From: Panagrolaimus kolymaensis
Taxonomy: Eukaryota; Nematoda; Chromadorea; Rhabditida; Panagrolaimidae
Length of the DNA: 64,000 bases
Assembly (NCBI GenBank): GCA_028622995.1
Contig: JAJQJQ010000006.1
Location: 5,208,001-5,272,000, forward strand
Direction: 5' to 3'
Shown one piece after another: positions 39,317 through 52,200 of this stretch (the stretch's first letter is position 1; each line of letters begins with the position of its first letter). A program made the translations under genes and the position numbers. Below the pieces are notes generated by a model, which saw nothing but the letters and a program-made list of their open reading frames with translations, was not told where the DNA came from and ran no database searches.

Positions 39317-42300
39317 ATGTTTTCATCATCTTCGGTGACGCAGTTATCAAATTTGGAGAATGATGAGAATTATGGTTAGTTTTTATTATTTCTTTTTTAT
39401 TTGCCAAAAAAATCAAGTTTTGACACTTTTTTTATCTTTCGCAAAATATTTAGTATACATAAAATGTTTTTCTTTAAATTTACTGAGACAAGACGAAAAG
39501 TTTATCAAAATTCAAATACATAAATTAAAATTAGAAATTAATTTATGCTTCGGAAAACTTCAAGAAACAAAAAATCGGTGCTTGCCGATTTAATTTTTTT
39601 TCATTTAAAATTTGCTATAAAAATAACGACTAACTTTTCTCTTTTTTAAATATCTCTGGTTCGACCTCAAAAAACTTTGAATTAACTTTCTCGATTGCTT
39701 CCAATTATAACACCTACTAACTTTGTTTTTTTTTCAAACTTCATCGTTGAGGAGAACATCTCGTCGTCATACTTTTGCTGAAACCCTTCATTTTCAGTAT
39801 TCAAAACCATTCTCTTATACATTTTTAGTAATGATGGCAATGTTTTTATTTTCCCGTATGCCATTGTTTTTTACAATTCTTTTGTGTCCTTGCACCACCA
39901 CTACTAAAAAACAAAAAGAAAAAAAACTCATGAATGTAAGCTATTATTGCACCTTTTTTTCGAATGTTGTTTGTTGGCGGCGATGGAGACGACGAAAACG
40001 GAAATCGGAGAAGTGTTCATTCCGAGGTCGACATAAAAAACATACATACTTTTTTTTTCTTTCTGATGGAGGCTTATTCAAATAAATGCCGTAGATTTTT
40101 TTTTGAAAGAGAAGAAGAAAGAACAAAAAACCCATTAACTTGGAAGAAACTTTTAACGGTAATAAACTAACTTTCATTCACATCAACAACCATCGCAAAG
40201 TTTTAATCTAATAAAAAATATGGCTTTTTTCAAAAAATAAAATAACAGTTGCTTATTTTTGGCCGTAGACTTCTTCGTTTATTCATCATCAATCAGATTT
40301 TTTCTTCCATCTTTCGTCTTTCCGGAAAATGAAGAGAGAAGAATGTCCTCAATGAAAATCGGAACGCATTGCGCAACCCACAAATAAATGTATGAGAGAA
40401 AGAAACCAGGTTGTTGTTTCATTTGGTCCTCATATCTTTTTTCTCCTTCATTTACAGCTGCCAAAAAAAACAAATCTCATTTTGACCTTAAACTTAAGCT
40501 TCAATGAATTCATATAATTTGAATTCTTTCCTCATTCTTTTTTTCGTTTGCAAAAAAAAGACTGGAAAAGAAAAAAAAATTTGACTCGAGAACTTTTTTT
40601 GAGTTTTATTGTTTTTGAAAAATGAAGTTGGCAAAGAACATCTTAAAGGCATTCCCCCTTAAAATTTATCTTTAAAATACTTTGTTTTTAAATCGAATGA
40701 CCAAAATCATGTTATCAGGGTGTAATCTATCATAGAGGCACATATTGTTTTGATAAATAAAATTTAATGTTTTAACTCCTTGTTTGGTGATGCTACTCAT
40801 ATTCGAACATGGTAAAAACGGGAAACTTTCCCATCTTAACTCTTGCCTTAACAATTGATGGAAATTGATGAATTATGCCTTTATTTAAAAGTTTTACAAT
40901 GAAGTTTAAAAAATTTATAAAAAAGAAGGGCGGTCTAATGGATCTCTTGTGGTTAAAGATTTACTTCTTCAAAGGTTTTAGAATTAGTGTGTCTATTTAA
41001 TAAAATAATTGTTTTGTTGAAAAGTTAGAAAAGCTTAAGGTTGTGGTTTCGTAATTTTCTACTTAATAAACTTAATCATTGCTTGCTATCAAATGGTAAT
41101 TAAGAAAGTTTTCTCAAAGCTTCTATCTCCAAAAAAATAATAATCTAATCCATACTTTATTACTCAGAGTTTCAAAAAACTTTAACTAAAATCTATCCAC
41201 TCTTTTTATCTCTAAATAATATCTTTTTTATAACCAATGTCTTAATTAATAACTTCATATTTCAAGTCGAAACACATTTCTTTAGATTACGTTGTTTTTC
41301 TAACACCCAACCTTTCTTTTTTATTTACATCCAATATCTTTTTTTTCTCTTTATCTCATAATTTTCATCAAAGCTTTAAATAAAAAACTTTAATTCTTCC
41401 TATTTTTGTAAAAATAAAATCCAAAAATATTCTTATTTTGGCATATGTATTTCCGATATGGCATAAAGCGTAAACACTTAAATGCCATAAATCGGCAGAT
41501 GCACCCAACAGAGATACAAATAAAAAATTTTTCTTTAACTTTGACTTTTTTTTATCGGAATGTTTTTTTCTTCGTTGTTGCAAAAGAAAAAAGTGTTTTT
41601 AGCAGGTGCCTATATTATTTTTAACATTACTTTAATGAGATTTTTACAACGTCAAAAAAAGAATAGAAAGAAGAAGAAAAAACGCTAATGTAAGGGAATC
41701 GCACAATCTAAGAATCTTCAATCTCGTTGAAGGTGTTTTTTCTTTCTGTCTATAAGATTACCAAATTTGAATTTTTTATGAGTGGTTGTTATTCAAAAAA
41801 AATTTTAAACTGTTCTTTAAAGAATGGGTAATAATTTACAGTAGTTTTCTTTTTAATAAGTCACAGTAACGCTTTACATTTTCTTACTTTTAATGAAAAT
41901 GTTTGTAAAATTTTGGAAAATTACTAACGTTTATCACCCGCCAAAAATTAAAAACTCAAGTCGAGGCACATGTCTTTTAATCCATTTGGAGAAAGAGCAA
42001 AAATTATTTAGAATAATAGTAAGGTTGAAAACAATAAATAAAGACGACATATTTAAAATCCATACATAAGTTTGTTTCCTACTCTTTAAGGTTAATATTA
42101 AGGCATAAACTCAGTCTTTAACTCTATTATTTTGCTCAAATTATTTTTGTTATTTTTGTTATTCCAAAATTCTCACTAAAATAAATATACCCTTAAGTTT
42201 GCAACTTTCTTTTCTCAAAATAACTTTTTGCGTGTAAATTAAGCTTCTTTTTGATGCACCGAAAAAAGAAAGCCTCATTACAAAAAATTAGGCCATCCTT

Positions 42301-44004
42301 TAAGCTTTTTGTAATAAGCTCTCAAGGCGTAGCCTAAATAACAGCTAAATGACCGCTAAAAAACGTTTGTCTATTTTATTTTATTTTTTTTGTAAACTGC
42401 AACAAAAAAAGGAGTCAAAACGAAAATTGAAAAAATTTTATTTGTAACATTCAAAATCATCATCATTCTCAACTTTTTTTAGATTTATCTCAAAATAGTA
42501 GTATGGCTGGTTATTATTGTGATGAATCAACGAATGATGGGTTATGTTCAATGGAAGCTCAAGTATCATTTATGGTTGATGAAGATTCCCAAGATTCTGG
42601 AATTTCATGTGATTCAAGTTATTCAAATTCGTCCACATCTTGTTCAGATTCATCTTCAACTTCATGTTCTGATAATTTGTATGTTACAACTGGACCAACA
42701 AATTTTACCGTATTTCAAATGAAAAAATCTCCTGAAATCCCATCTTCTTTTTGTAATGATCTTATGGAACATGAAAGAGAAGCAGCTGAACGCCTTCAAT
42801 CTTCATGGAAAAATAACAATCTTTATGCAAAATCATCTGGAAGAAGAACGCCATTGAAAGATATCACCTTATCTGTGTAAGTCTTTCTTCATGTGTTGTA
42901 ACATAATGTTTTGTTACTCTACAATTTTAATCATTTACTAATATGATTCATATTTTTAGTCATAGTCGCGCCAACATCATTCCTGAATGTTCTCCAATTT
43001 CAACTAAATCCAATCGTTCTGATCTCAAATTTTCTCGTAAACGCAGTATTCGAACTTATGTCAATCAAGAAATTGAAAAGCTTGATAAACTTCCAAAAAA
43101 GCGTACTCGTCCATTATTTCATCGTGCTCATTCAACAAGTGAATTGGAAATTCAAAGTAACTATGACTCCTCACCTGAATCAACAACCAAATATTCACTT
43201 GAAATAGTAAATGGAATTCGACCATCTGATATGGCTTTTGGAAGAATTGAAAGCAAAGTTCTCGCTGGAATGATCAAGGAAATGGGTGCTGATTTTTATG
43301 AAAGATTTATCATTGTTGATTGTCGCTATCCTTTCGAATATGATGGTGGACACATAAAGGTAACACTCTTTAATATATAAATTTCATATGTTATTTGTTA
43401 ACTTTAGGGTTCAATAAACCTTTTTGATCCTGCATTGCTTCGATCAACGTTTTATCCTTCATCTGAAGAAGATCAATTCAAAATTCGTTCAAAAACTCCA
43501 ATATTTTATTGTGAATATTCATCTGTTCGTGGTCCAAATATGGCTAATGCTCTTCGTGAACTTGATCGACAACTCAATCACAGCCGTTATCCTTTCATCG
43601 ATTATAAAGAGATTTACGTTCTTAGTCAAGGATATCGTCATTTTTATCAAAATGCTAATGTTGAACAATTCTGTGAGCCGCCATGTTATATACCAATGAA
43701 ATCAAAAAATTATGTAAAAGAACTTCAACAATTTTCTTTTCATCAAAAATCTGCTCCAATTGGTTTATCAATACGGTCTCGTTCAACTATGGCTTTAATC
43801 AAAACGCATTCTCCATGTTTTTGTGGTTCAACTTGCACGTGTTACAATTCTTTGCCACGTTTTCAAAAGTCAATTGGTGAAAAGTTCTCTCAAATATCTT
43901 TGAAATCTCCAAAACGTGCAATATATCAAACTCCAAATTTGTTACAAACTCCACCTCCTTTCTGTTTAGATGATTCGCCATTTCCTTCTAATAAATTTTC
44001 TTAA
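39317..44004 (+). CDS. CDC25-type dual-specificity phosphatase
   Basis: CDC25 activates cyclin-dependent kinases by removing inhibitory phosphates. The certain exons are 42503-42876, 42960-43359 and 43408-44004 (456 aa from the ATG at 42503). A plausible first exon 39317-39374 (MFSSSSVTQLSNLENDENY) ends in phase 1 and joins in frame to an open exon start at 42483, giving 482 aa; the 3.1-kb intron is unproven. If it is wrong, the TTTTTTTTAG at 42473-42482 would be a leader or trans-splice acceptor. The Ser-rich N-terminus is regulatory. The rhodanese-like domain runs from IRPSDMAFGRI through [23 protein letters not shown] to the P-loop YCEYSSVRGPNMA. The catalytic Cys and Arg are kept; the usual His before Cys is Tyr. 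Confidence 0.9.
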
Positions 44005-44614
44005 TTGTGATTGTTTTGTAAAAAGATGATTATAGATTGTAAATATGTTTTTGCTAAATAAAAGAGTTTTTGTATATTTTATTGTTTGAAATTTTAAACC
44101 ATTATTGAATTAGCAATACATTTTGTAACATAAATTTGTTCGATTTCAAATCATTCAAAAAACTATCAAACAAAAATGAAAGAAATTTATGAAGAAAAAA
44201 CACATGTCAAAATTTAGCATTCAAACATACTCTTTCTTTTAGCACGAAATAGTTTACGGTAAAAAAGCTGTGTCTCGCTCCTTCATTCATTTCATTTTCT
44301 TTCGTCGATTTTTTAGTCTTGCGTTTTTTTTGTTCAATCTTGAATTGTCTTCGTTGATTGTACTCTCATCATTTTTTTATTATCCTTTAAAAAAAATTAA
44401 TTGTGTCGTTTATTCTTTATTCGTTGGCATTTGAGTATGCAAATATATAAAAAGAAGCTTTGATACCTTCATTTATCATTTTCTTGTTAACAAAGTTAAC
44501 ACAATAATTTCTTATGCTAAAATAAAGTTCTTTATCATTATCGTTTTTCGTGATTTTGTTTATTCTTTTTTGTTGAACATTAAAACATTTGTCCTTTTTT
44601 AGAAAGTGTTAACG
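44005..44614. other. Spacer between the CDC25 and pseudo-helicase genes
   Basis: 610 bp on the same strand as both neighbours. A polyadenylation signal AATAAA lies at 44057-44062, 53 bp after the CDC25 stop. A CCTTTTTTAG acceptor ends at 44602, 12 bp before the next ATG, and could be a trans-splice site. The gap is longer than a typical tight operon spacer. Confidence 0.5.
44057..44062 (+). terminator. CDC25 polyadenylation signal
   Basis: Canonical AATAAA, 53 bp downstream of the CDC25 stop codon, followed by T-rich sequence. Confidence 0.55.
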
Positions 44615-46944
44615 ATGAAGTTTTCATCTGAATTCTGCTCTTGTGATTTGCGAGCTTTGGATGCACTTACTGCAAAGTCGTTCGATCAACTTTTGTTGAA
44701 TCCTGAACTTATTAGAAAGATCAAAGAAAAAGATTTTTATTTGCCAACTCCTGTTCAAGCTGGTGCTATTCCTCTTGGTCTTCTTGGAAACGGTAAGTTT
44801 TTCTTTACATAAATGTTAATAATAAAAGCCTTTTTTTAGATTTGTTGGTTCAAGCTAAAGCTGGCAGCGGCAAAAGATTGGTCTTTTCGACTCTTATTGC
44901 ACATGGTACTATTGGAAAACCGGCCAAACGGTGTTTTGCAGTCGTTCTTACTCCTGTTTCTGAAGTTGCACACCGAATCAAAGACATTATTGATGCAATC
45001 GTCTCTACAGAAGCTTCTATTGGGTAATATTTTCTCATCCATTTTTTATTTAAACATGTTCTTTTAGTGTTTTCACTGATGACGAAGATTGGGAAACATG
45101 CAAGAAAAGGGTAGCTGAAGTTCTTATGGTTGCTGTTGGTACTCCACATCGAATGGCCGAACTTGTTAAAGAAGGACTAATGCCATTAAAAGAATGCAAA
45201 TTGTTTGTACTTGATGATGCAGATGAGTTGATGGCTCAATCTTACCATGATGATATAAAGTAAGTTCATATTAATTTATTTTTTTCTTCATCTAATTAGT
45301 TGACTTTTTTTAGTTTGATTCTTAATTCATTTGATGCGAAGTCTGCTCAAATCATTGCTTCCTCCGTCACTTATCCAAAGGATCTGGACTCCTTCCTTTC
45401 TCATTTGATGAAGTCTCCATGTGGCGCTCTTCGTTTACTTTATGATGAATCTGAACCACCGATTTCCAAAGAACCTATGGCTACTACCGAGGATATTGGT
45501 AATGATAACTCAACGGAAAATCCTCCTGCTTTGCATTCTGCAAAAGAAGAAGATAAGGAAAGCTCTACAGAAATACCTGGTTTGGATGATCCTACTGCTG
45601 TTCCCATTCGTCCAAGTACTCCTGTCTCTTCCACCAATGAAGCTAGTTCTAATCCACGACCTGGATGGCAAAGTAAACTTTTCGGTGATCCTTGTGTCAA
45701 CGATGCTGATCAAGTGAATTCTCCTAGTAGCGCTGGTCGATCTCTTTCTGATGAACCTGAACCTTTGGTTACGCCCGAACTTGCTACTACATCTCATGAC
45801 AATCTTAATGAAGAAGAAAAGGAAGATGTTTTCATTGAAGATTCTGAAAAGAAAGACGATGTTCATGAGACTTCTATCAAAAAGCTCGCTTCTAATGTTC
45901 CTATTGCTGACCCCATTGGTTCAAGTACACCTATCTCTTCTATCATCAAGCGTAATACTGATACCATCGGTTTAAGTACACCTCTCTCTTCTACCAGCAA
46001 GCGTAAACCCAATTCTCCAGCTATTTGGGATAGCATTTGTTTTGTTCCTCCTGCTATGAATGATTTTGATCCATGGGATGTACCAGAACCTGAATTCGAT
46101 GATAGTGTTGGTGCTTATTCATCTCTTCCTAATCCACTTATTGATGAAAAGGGTAAGTGTTTTTTTACTTCTATGTTTTATAATCTCTAGTTCCAAATAT
46201 GATTAACCATATTACTTCTTTTTTTTTCAGGAACCAAGCAAATCTTCCCCGATGATGATCCCATTCTTGATGTTCCTATTCATGTTAAGGACGCTGAACC
46301 TATTGCTCAAGTTTCATCTGTTTCTCATTCTCCACCTCGTCGTGCTGGCTATAGTGATAACAAACCACGTCGTGGATATCGTGTGACATCGTCTAATTAT
46401 AGTGATAATGCTCGTGGACAATACTCTCCTCGTGGATCTCGTGGTAGTGGATATGGTGAAAATACCCCTCGTGGAGGATATAACTCATCTTATGGCTATG
46501 AAAATCGAAGAGGATTCAATAAAACTCATGGTTATGGACGTGAAGAAAATAATCGAGGCAGTTCCAATAATGGTTTTGGATCTCAAAATCGTTTCGGTGG
46601 TAATCCCCGCCGTGAAGGCTATAACAACGATAATGGAAATAATCGTGATCGTGGCTTCAATAATAGTAATTCTTCATTTGGTGCTGCTTATGGACACAAT
46701 GAAGGATTTGGTGGTAATCGTCATGGTGGATTCCGTGGAGCTCGTGGTGGTCCAAGAGAAGAGCCCCTTTACATGGGTGGAAACCGTGGCGCTCCTCAAC
46801 ATCCTCCACATAATAACTCTCCACGTCAACCACAACAACAAGTATGTTTGCTTTTTTGATTCTTCAAAAGGTTTAATGGATTAATTTTTTTAGGAAAATC
46901 CAAGCTCTGATCTTGCTCCACGAAGCCGTTTTGTTAAAAAGTAA
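44615..46944 (+). CDS. Gemin3/DDX20-like degenerate DEAD-box protein with RG-rich tail
   Basis: Six exons join in phase: 44615-44792, 44840-45023, 45068-45259, 45314-46152, 46231-46841 and 46894-46944, giving 684 aa. Residues 23-220 or so match the first RecA domain of DDX20/Gemin3 (C. elegans MEL-46): SFDQLLLNPELIRKI, a Q-motif region ending PTPVQ48, then LLVQAKAGSGK and LMVAVGTPHRMAEL. Key motifs are altered: motif I is AKAGSGKR (K71 kept, Thr replaced by Arg72), motif II is DDAD, and motif III SAT is SSV. The second RecA domain is absent. Instead come about 230 acidic Ser/Pro-rich residues with repeated SSTP motifs, then about 150 residues of Gly/Asn/Arg/Tyr-rich RGG-type sequence and a short basic end (RFVKK). 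Likely an RNA-binding scaffold, not an active helicase; that is inference. Confidence 0.85.
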
Positions 46945-49257
46945 AATGTATTGTTTTAATCTTTCGTTGTGTTTTTTGATGTTTTATTAATATAAAATTA
47001 TTGATTTGTTTCTCATTTTTGTGTTGACGTTCTAATTATAAAAAATATTCTGCTTTTTTTGTTTCGAAAGCTGGTGCTTGCTTTACAAACATGGATATAT
47101 ATATTAGTCATTACTTCTAATTAAAGGGATAAAAAAGAAAGGTGGATCTATCTGTTTTATTTTGCGCGAATCTACGGAAAATAGCTTCTTGAATGAGTCC
47201 TTTATTAACCAAAAAAGAACAAGCCAATTTGTTGAAACATCAAAAGCTATTCGAAACACTTGTTTCTTTTTCTTTTTTCTGCGCTCAACTAACACGAGAC
47301 AATTTTGAAAACTCCTTTTCAAGAGCTTTAGTTAAAAAAAAGTCGCGATTTCAAGTTGTCTTTTGATTTTATTTTTTTTTATTGAAGATGAAAGTGACAA
47401 TTTTTTTATTGTATCTAATTTCGAGAAAAGGAAAAGTGTTTATGGTTAGTTAATTTTGCTAATATTTTTAATTTTATAAGTCATCAACCCATTAGTTTTT
47501 TACATATTAGTATCAGCATTTAATTACGCTAACGATGATACTTGCGCTATTTTACACTTACTAAATGTTTTTTTCTTCTTGGTTTTGATGATGAAAGCAT
47601 CTTGCCAAAAAACATGAACTACTAATTACATACATTTTGATTTTTTAAAGAGAAGTTTGATGAATTATTACTACAAGCATTTTTTTAAGCATCGTTGACA
47701 TAGAAGTCTTTAACATTGTCTTCCATCTTTTTCTTCCCCATTTTTTTTACAACAACTGTTTCCTATTCTCATCAATCCTTCCACTCGTCGGATTCATCTT
47801 CCAATAATACATACATACATAAAACTCAAAAACTTTTTACAATCCGGATACCATTGCTTCTTCCCTTCATATTTTTTTTTGCTTACTTACATATTTAAAA
47901 TCTGTTTATCCTTTATTCTCTTCCTTCCCATTTTTTTTTTGTATTCCTTCGTTTAATTGTTTCTGAAATAGGAGACGACGAACCGATTATTGTCCATTAT
48001 TTTCATCTTCATTTCGGCCAGGCATGATGAGAAGAAAAAACTTCGATTTAAAGTTAGATCGCCTCCTCCTTAGTTTTTTTTTGTTGTTGTTGCTTTTTTA
48101 TGATTGAACTAAAACAGACTCTTGAAAAACAAGAAACAAGCTTAAAAAATAAAAACTACTTTTAATCTGATTCATTCGGGAGAATGAAGAAAAGCGAAAA
48201 GTAAGCTAGGCTTTTAGGAAAGGAAGAAGGAGGAGAAGCCTAATCGATTATATTTATTTTATTGTATGTTATGAGATCGTTGAATTCCCTTTTTTTTTGT
48301 TTTGTTTATTAAAAAGCTTTCACCCTTCTTCGTTTTCTTTTTCTCCTTTTAAAGGCTTTATTAAATTAAAAATGGTCATCAGTGAGTTAGTTTTAAGCCA
48401 ATTTTTGTGTCACGCATACACATATAAACCTTCTTGAATTTTTAATTTTAATTTTGTTTTATCAAAGCCATAGGTATTTATTTGTTTATTCTCTTTTTGT
48501 AGGTTCATAAAACGCGTGTAAGTTTTCCTCCGTTATCCACACCCGATTAAATCCAATATAAAAACGTGGTTCATGATCTGGGTCAAGTTCGACGCTGTCA
48601 TCTTTATTTTTGGTTGTTTGTTTGATAAACTTCATTTTTTTCCCTTGCTGCTTCACGCTCCTTTTTGCTGCGTGGATTTGCATAAATGGATTTACATTCT
48701 GCTTATTTTTATTTGAAATGGTTTTTTTTTGTTGTTGAATTTATCAAGCTGTTGCTTGCTGCTTCTCTTTGGAGAGACAGATTGACTACTAAAAATGATT
48801 CGCAAGGGAGACTCGACGTTTTTTTTGAATATGAAAGAGTTATTAATGACCGTTGCGTGAATTTTTTTATAGACGCTAACTTGAGTCGAAATTGAACTTA
48901 CTTTTTTTCTTTTGCAGCTGCAAACTTTTTACAATCAAAAAATGTTTAAAAATTAAAGCATTTGACTATTACAATTTTTTTAAAGTTTAAAATTCTGGAA
49001 ATTATTTCATCGAATAATAAAACTTTTTTCGAAGATTCTTCAAAGTCTGTTATTTGCAAGATAGATTTTTTTCTTTTTTTTTTGTGATATTTATGCGTGT
49101 CCACCATTTTTTTCTTTGCTCACCAAATTAAAAATCATATTTAAAAAATCGTGAATATTTTTAGAATCACTTGATAATACATATTACTTTCTTTATTAAT
49201 GGCTCTCATCAATCTTCCCACCTAAAGGGAAGGGAAGATATCTTTAAAAAAATTAAA
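46945..49257. other. Intergenic stretch before the neprilysin gene
   Basis: 2.3 kb of AT-rich sequence. An open frame at 48683-48486 on the minus strand has a somewhat protein-like translation but no start context, splice partner or family. A TTTTTAG acceptor near 49164 probably ends a leader intron or is a trans-splice site for the neprilysin gene. A short upstream frame of eight codons (49199-49225) follows it. Confidence 0.45.
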
Positions 49258-52200
49258 ATGGCAGATAGTAGCTCGGCGGCATGGCTTCATCCATCCTTAA
49301 GAAATGGCGTCAACAAAAATACCATCCTTCGTCATAGCTTTCCACAAACATTACCTCCACCACCTCCATCAAAATTCGATCAACGTTTTAGTAATGTGCC
49401 TCCAACGCTTGCAAGCCCTAATTCATATGGTGATGATTCGTCCTGTTATGCAGCGCCAATATTCACATCCACTTTAAAACCTTTGAATGGAATAATACCA
49501 GATAATAATAATACTAATGGATCCTCCTCAAAACATTCTTCTTTTGTTGACTCCGGTAATCCTTCAGGAACTCTTTTACTTCCACGAAAAGGAAAACGAA
49601 AACGGTGAGTGCATATATTTTTGTTGGAAAATTTTTAGAGAGAAAAAGAAGATTTTTAAGTGGAAAAATAACTTCCGTTTCTTTGGTAATCTGATTCTAA
49701 ATTGTTAAATAATCTTCTTTCTTTCTTTTAAAGCCAATCTTGAAGTAGGAGGAGGTAGTTTCTTTGGTTTTTGTTTTGTTTTAAAAATTTGTGAAGGAAT
49801 GTTGAAGAAGCTGTCAACGGCGATATTGTTAAATTTTATTTTTCGCTTGTAGCTTTTATTTCCTCATTTTTCATGCCAAAAGGAAATGCTAAGTTCTTGA
49901 TGATCTTCACGTTCCATCGCTGCTTTGTTTTCTGACACCCATAAAAATCTTAACATTGAGGAAAAAAGGTTGAAAGCATTTATTCGATTTCCGTTTTATT
50001 TTTCCCTTAAGGATTCATTCCTTCATTTTTTGACGCATTTTTTTTTCTATTCAAAGATAAATGCAGTTTTTTTATGCTTTTCTGGCACAGAAAAAATGAG
50101 CTCAAAACAAAAAAAAACTCAATTACTCAAGGCATTGATGAGGCTTAAAAAAATAAAACAAGTCAGTCGTCGTTGTGTTTTTATATTTGATGAAATGCGC
50201 AAAGACTCATTCATGGCAGTCAAGAATTTTTTTTCCTATGAAAAAAAAAGAAAGAAGAATTTTGTGATGGTCTGATGCCTGTCTTTTCTCTTTTTTTTTC
50301 TTTGGGTCAGAAGTCAAGTAGCTAGCTTCATACTTCTATTTTTGTTGCTTCTTTTTTTATAAATGAAAAAATAAAATATTCAATTAGTTCATAAGTTCGT
50401 GAATGAATTTTCTTTATAATTAATTGAATAAATGGGAGGTTTTTTTTATTAATTCTAACGTTTTTGAGAAAGAAGTAAAAAATTTAGGAATCGAAAAGTC
50501 TTTTTAAACTGGAAAAGTATAATACTTTTTTTCGACGCTGTTTAAAATTTTGAAGCTACCGTATGCTAGACGTAATGTTATTTTTTAATCATAATTTTTA
50601 ATTACCATCTGTGGTTTGCATAAAAAAAACATTTTCAAAACTTTAAAACATATCTTTTTTATTGCTTTATCTCGCTATCCGTCATCAGCTATTTTTTTAC
50701 ACCCGAATACCATTATCGAGCCAATTTTTTTTTTCTTCGCTTTATTTTGCAAATGTTTTTTTTTGTTTTAAAAACTGATTCAACTATCTTGTTTTTAACA
50801 GCGGCAGCATATTTTAAACGACTTTAAACAAACCAACAAAATAAGCTGCATCTGTTAGCAGCAACAGCAATGCGAAGCAACAAAAAAGAAAAGAAAAATC
50901 AAATCATAACATTGCGGTTTTTTTATTTCGCGGAAGCTTGAATCATTCATTCCTGTTGGCAATCATCGACATTGTAGCGGATTCCCACTTTTTCTTTTTT
51001 TGAAACAAACTCTTTATGTCTCTCAATTCTTATGGCGTTAGTTTCTTCACATTTTTTTTTATTTCAAGGTTTATTATACAAAAGAAAAAAAGAGAAGAAA
51101 AAACGTTTCTTTTTAATTTCAATTCTTCCCATCTTTGTGTTAAGTGTCGAACAAAGATGTCAAGAGAGTGCTTTGCTCTTCTTTCTCCTTCTTCATTTTT
51201 GACCTTTTTAAGATTATTTGCATTTTTGACAGCTTACAAATGATTTTTTTTATTTGTTTTTGAACTCACACAGAAGAAGAAAAAAACGATGAAACTAAAA
51301 ATAGCTTCTATTTTGATGTTTTGATGTTGCAATTTTTTAAAAACAGGGGTTATTACAGTAAATTAAAAAAAAAGAATTTAATTTGTCGAGACTGATTTTT
51401 CATATGGGATTGGTTTGCATCAAAAATTAAAACACAAAATTGAAGATTTAAGCATTTATAAGTTTTCATAACTATTAAAGTTACTCATTATATTTCGGCA
51501 CATTTTACTTCCGTTTTAATAATATTACAAGAACATTGGGGCCTTACCTGCGGTAAGTCCCTCAAACTAAACAAATAATCACACAAAGAAAATTTACGAA
51601 ACCGTTACATTTTTACAATCACAACGTGGACATTGGGTTCTTTTAGGTAGTTTTTTAGTACCCTAAAGAGTGCACAATGTACCTGTTTTTAGGAATTAAA
51701 ATTAACAAATAAAGAGAGGAGTACATTGTTTTTCAAATAAAAAATGCAGTGCTTAAATACCCATGTGTGTCTACAACAATACAATACAATTAAATTAAAC
51801 AACAGGTTCCTCGCGTTCACATTATATTTTCATGTTAAATTTTGGAGCCCTGCCTAACGGCAGACCTCCTAAATTTACAAAACAAATCATCTCCAATAAT
51901 TAATGGGTTTTTCGGTCCATGCATTTCCATATCACTCATATTCAGCTACATCTTAACCCCTTCGAGGTCCATTACATACGCCAAATTACATATGGGCCCT
52001 TCGAGCCGCAAAACCCAATTCGACCCAAAAACCGCCAAATAACAACCCAAACACCATCAAATATTAACTCAAAGACAACAAAAAACCATTAAATATCCAC
52101 CAAACTATTCACCCAAACATCATCAAGCATCCACATAGTATATATTTTATTACAATAACAATAAACAACAGGGCCCTTTGGTTAAACATTCCATTTTCAT

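Noticed and set aside
48486..48683. 65-codon minus-strand frame with a protein-like stretch (FYIGFNRVWITEENLHAF)
   Set aside because: No acceptable exon neighbours, no recognised family and only one strand of weak evidence. Could be a relic, so not called.
49925..50275. 116-codon frame in the neprilysin first intron
   Set aside because: Low-complexity Phe/Lys-rich translation without domain; same strand as the host intron and no splice logic.
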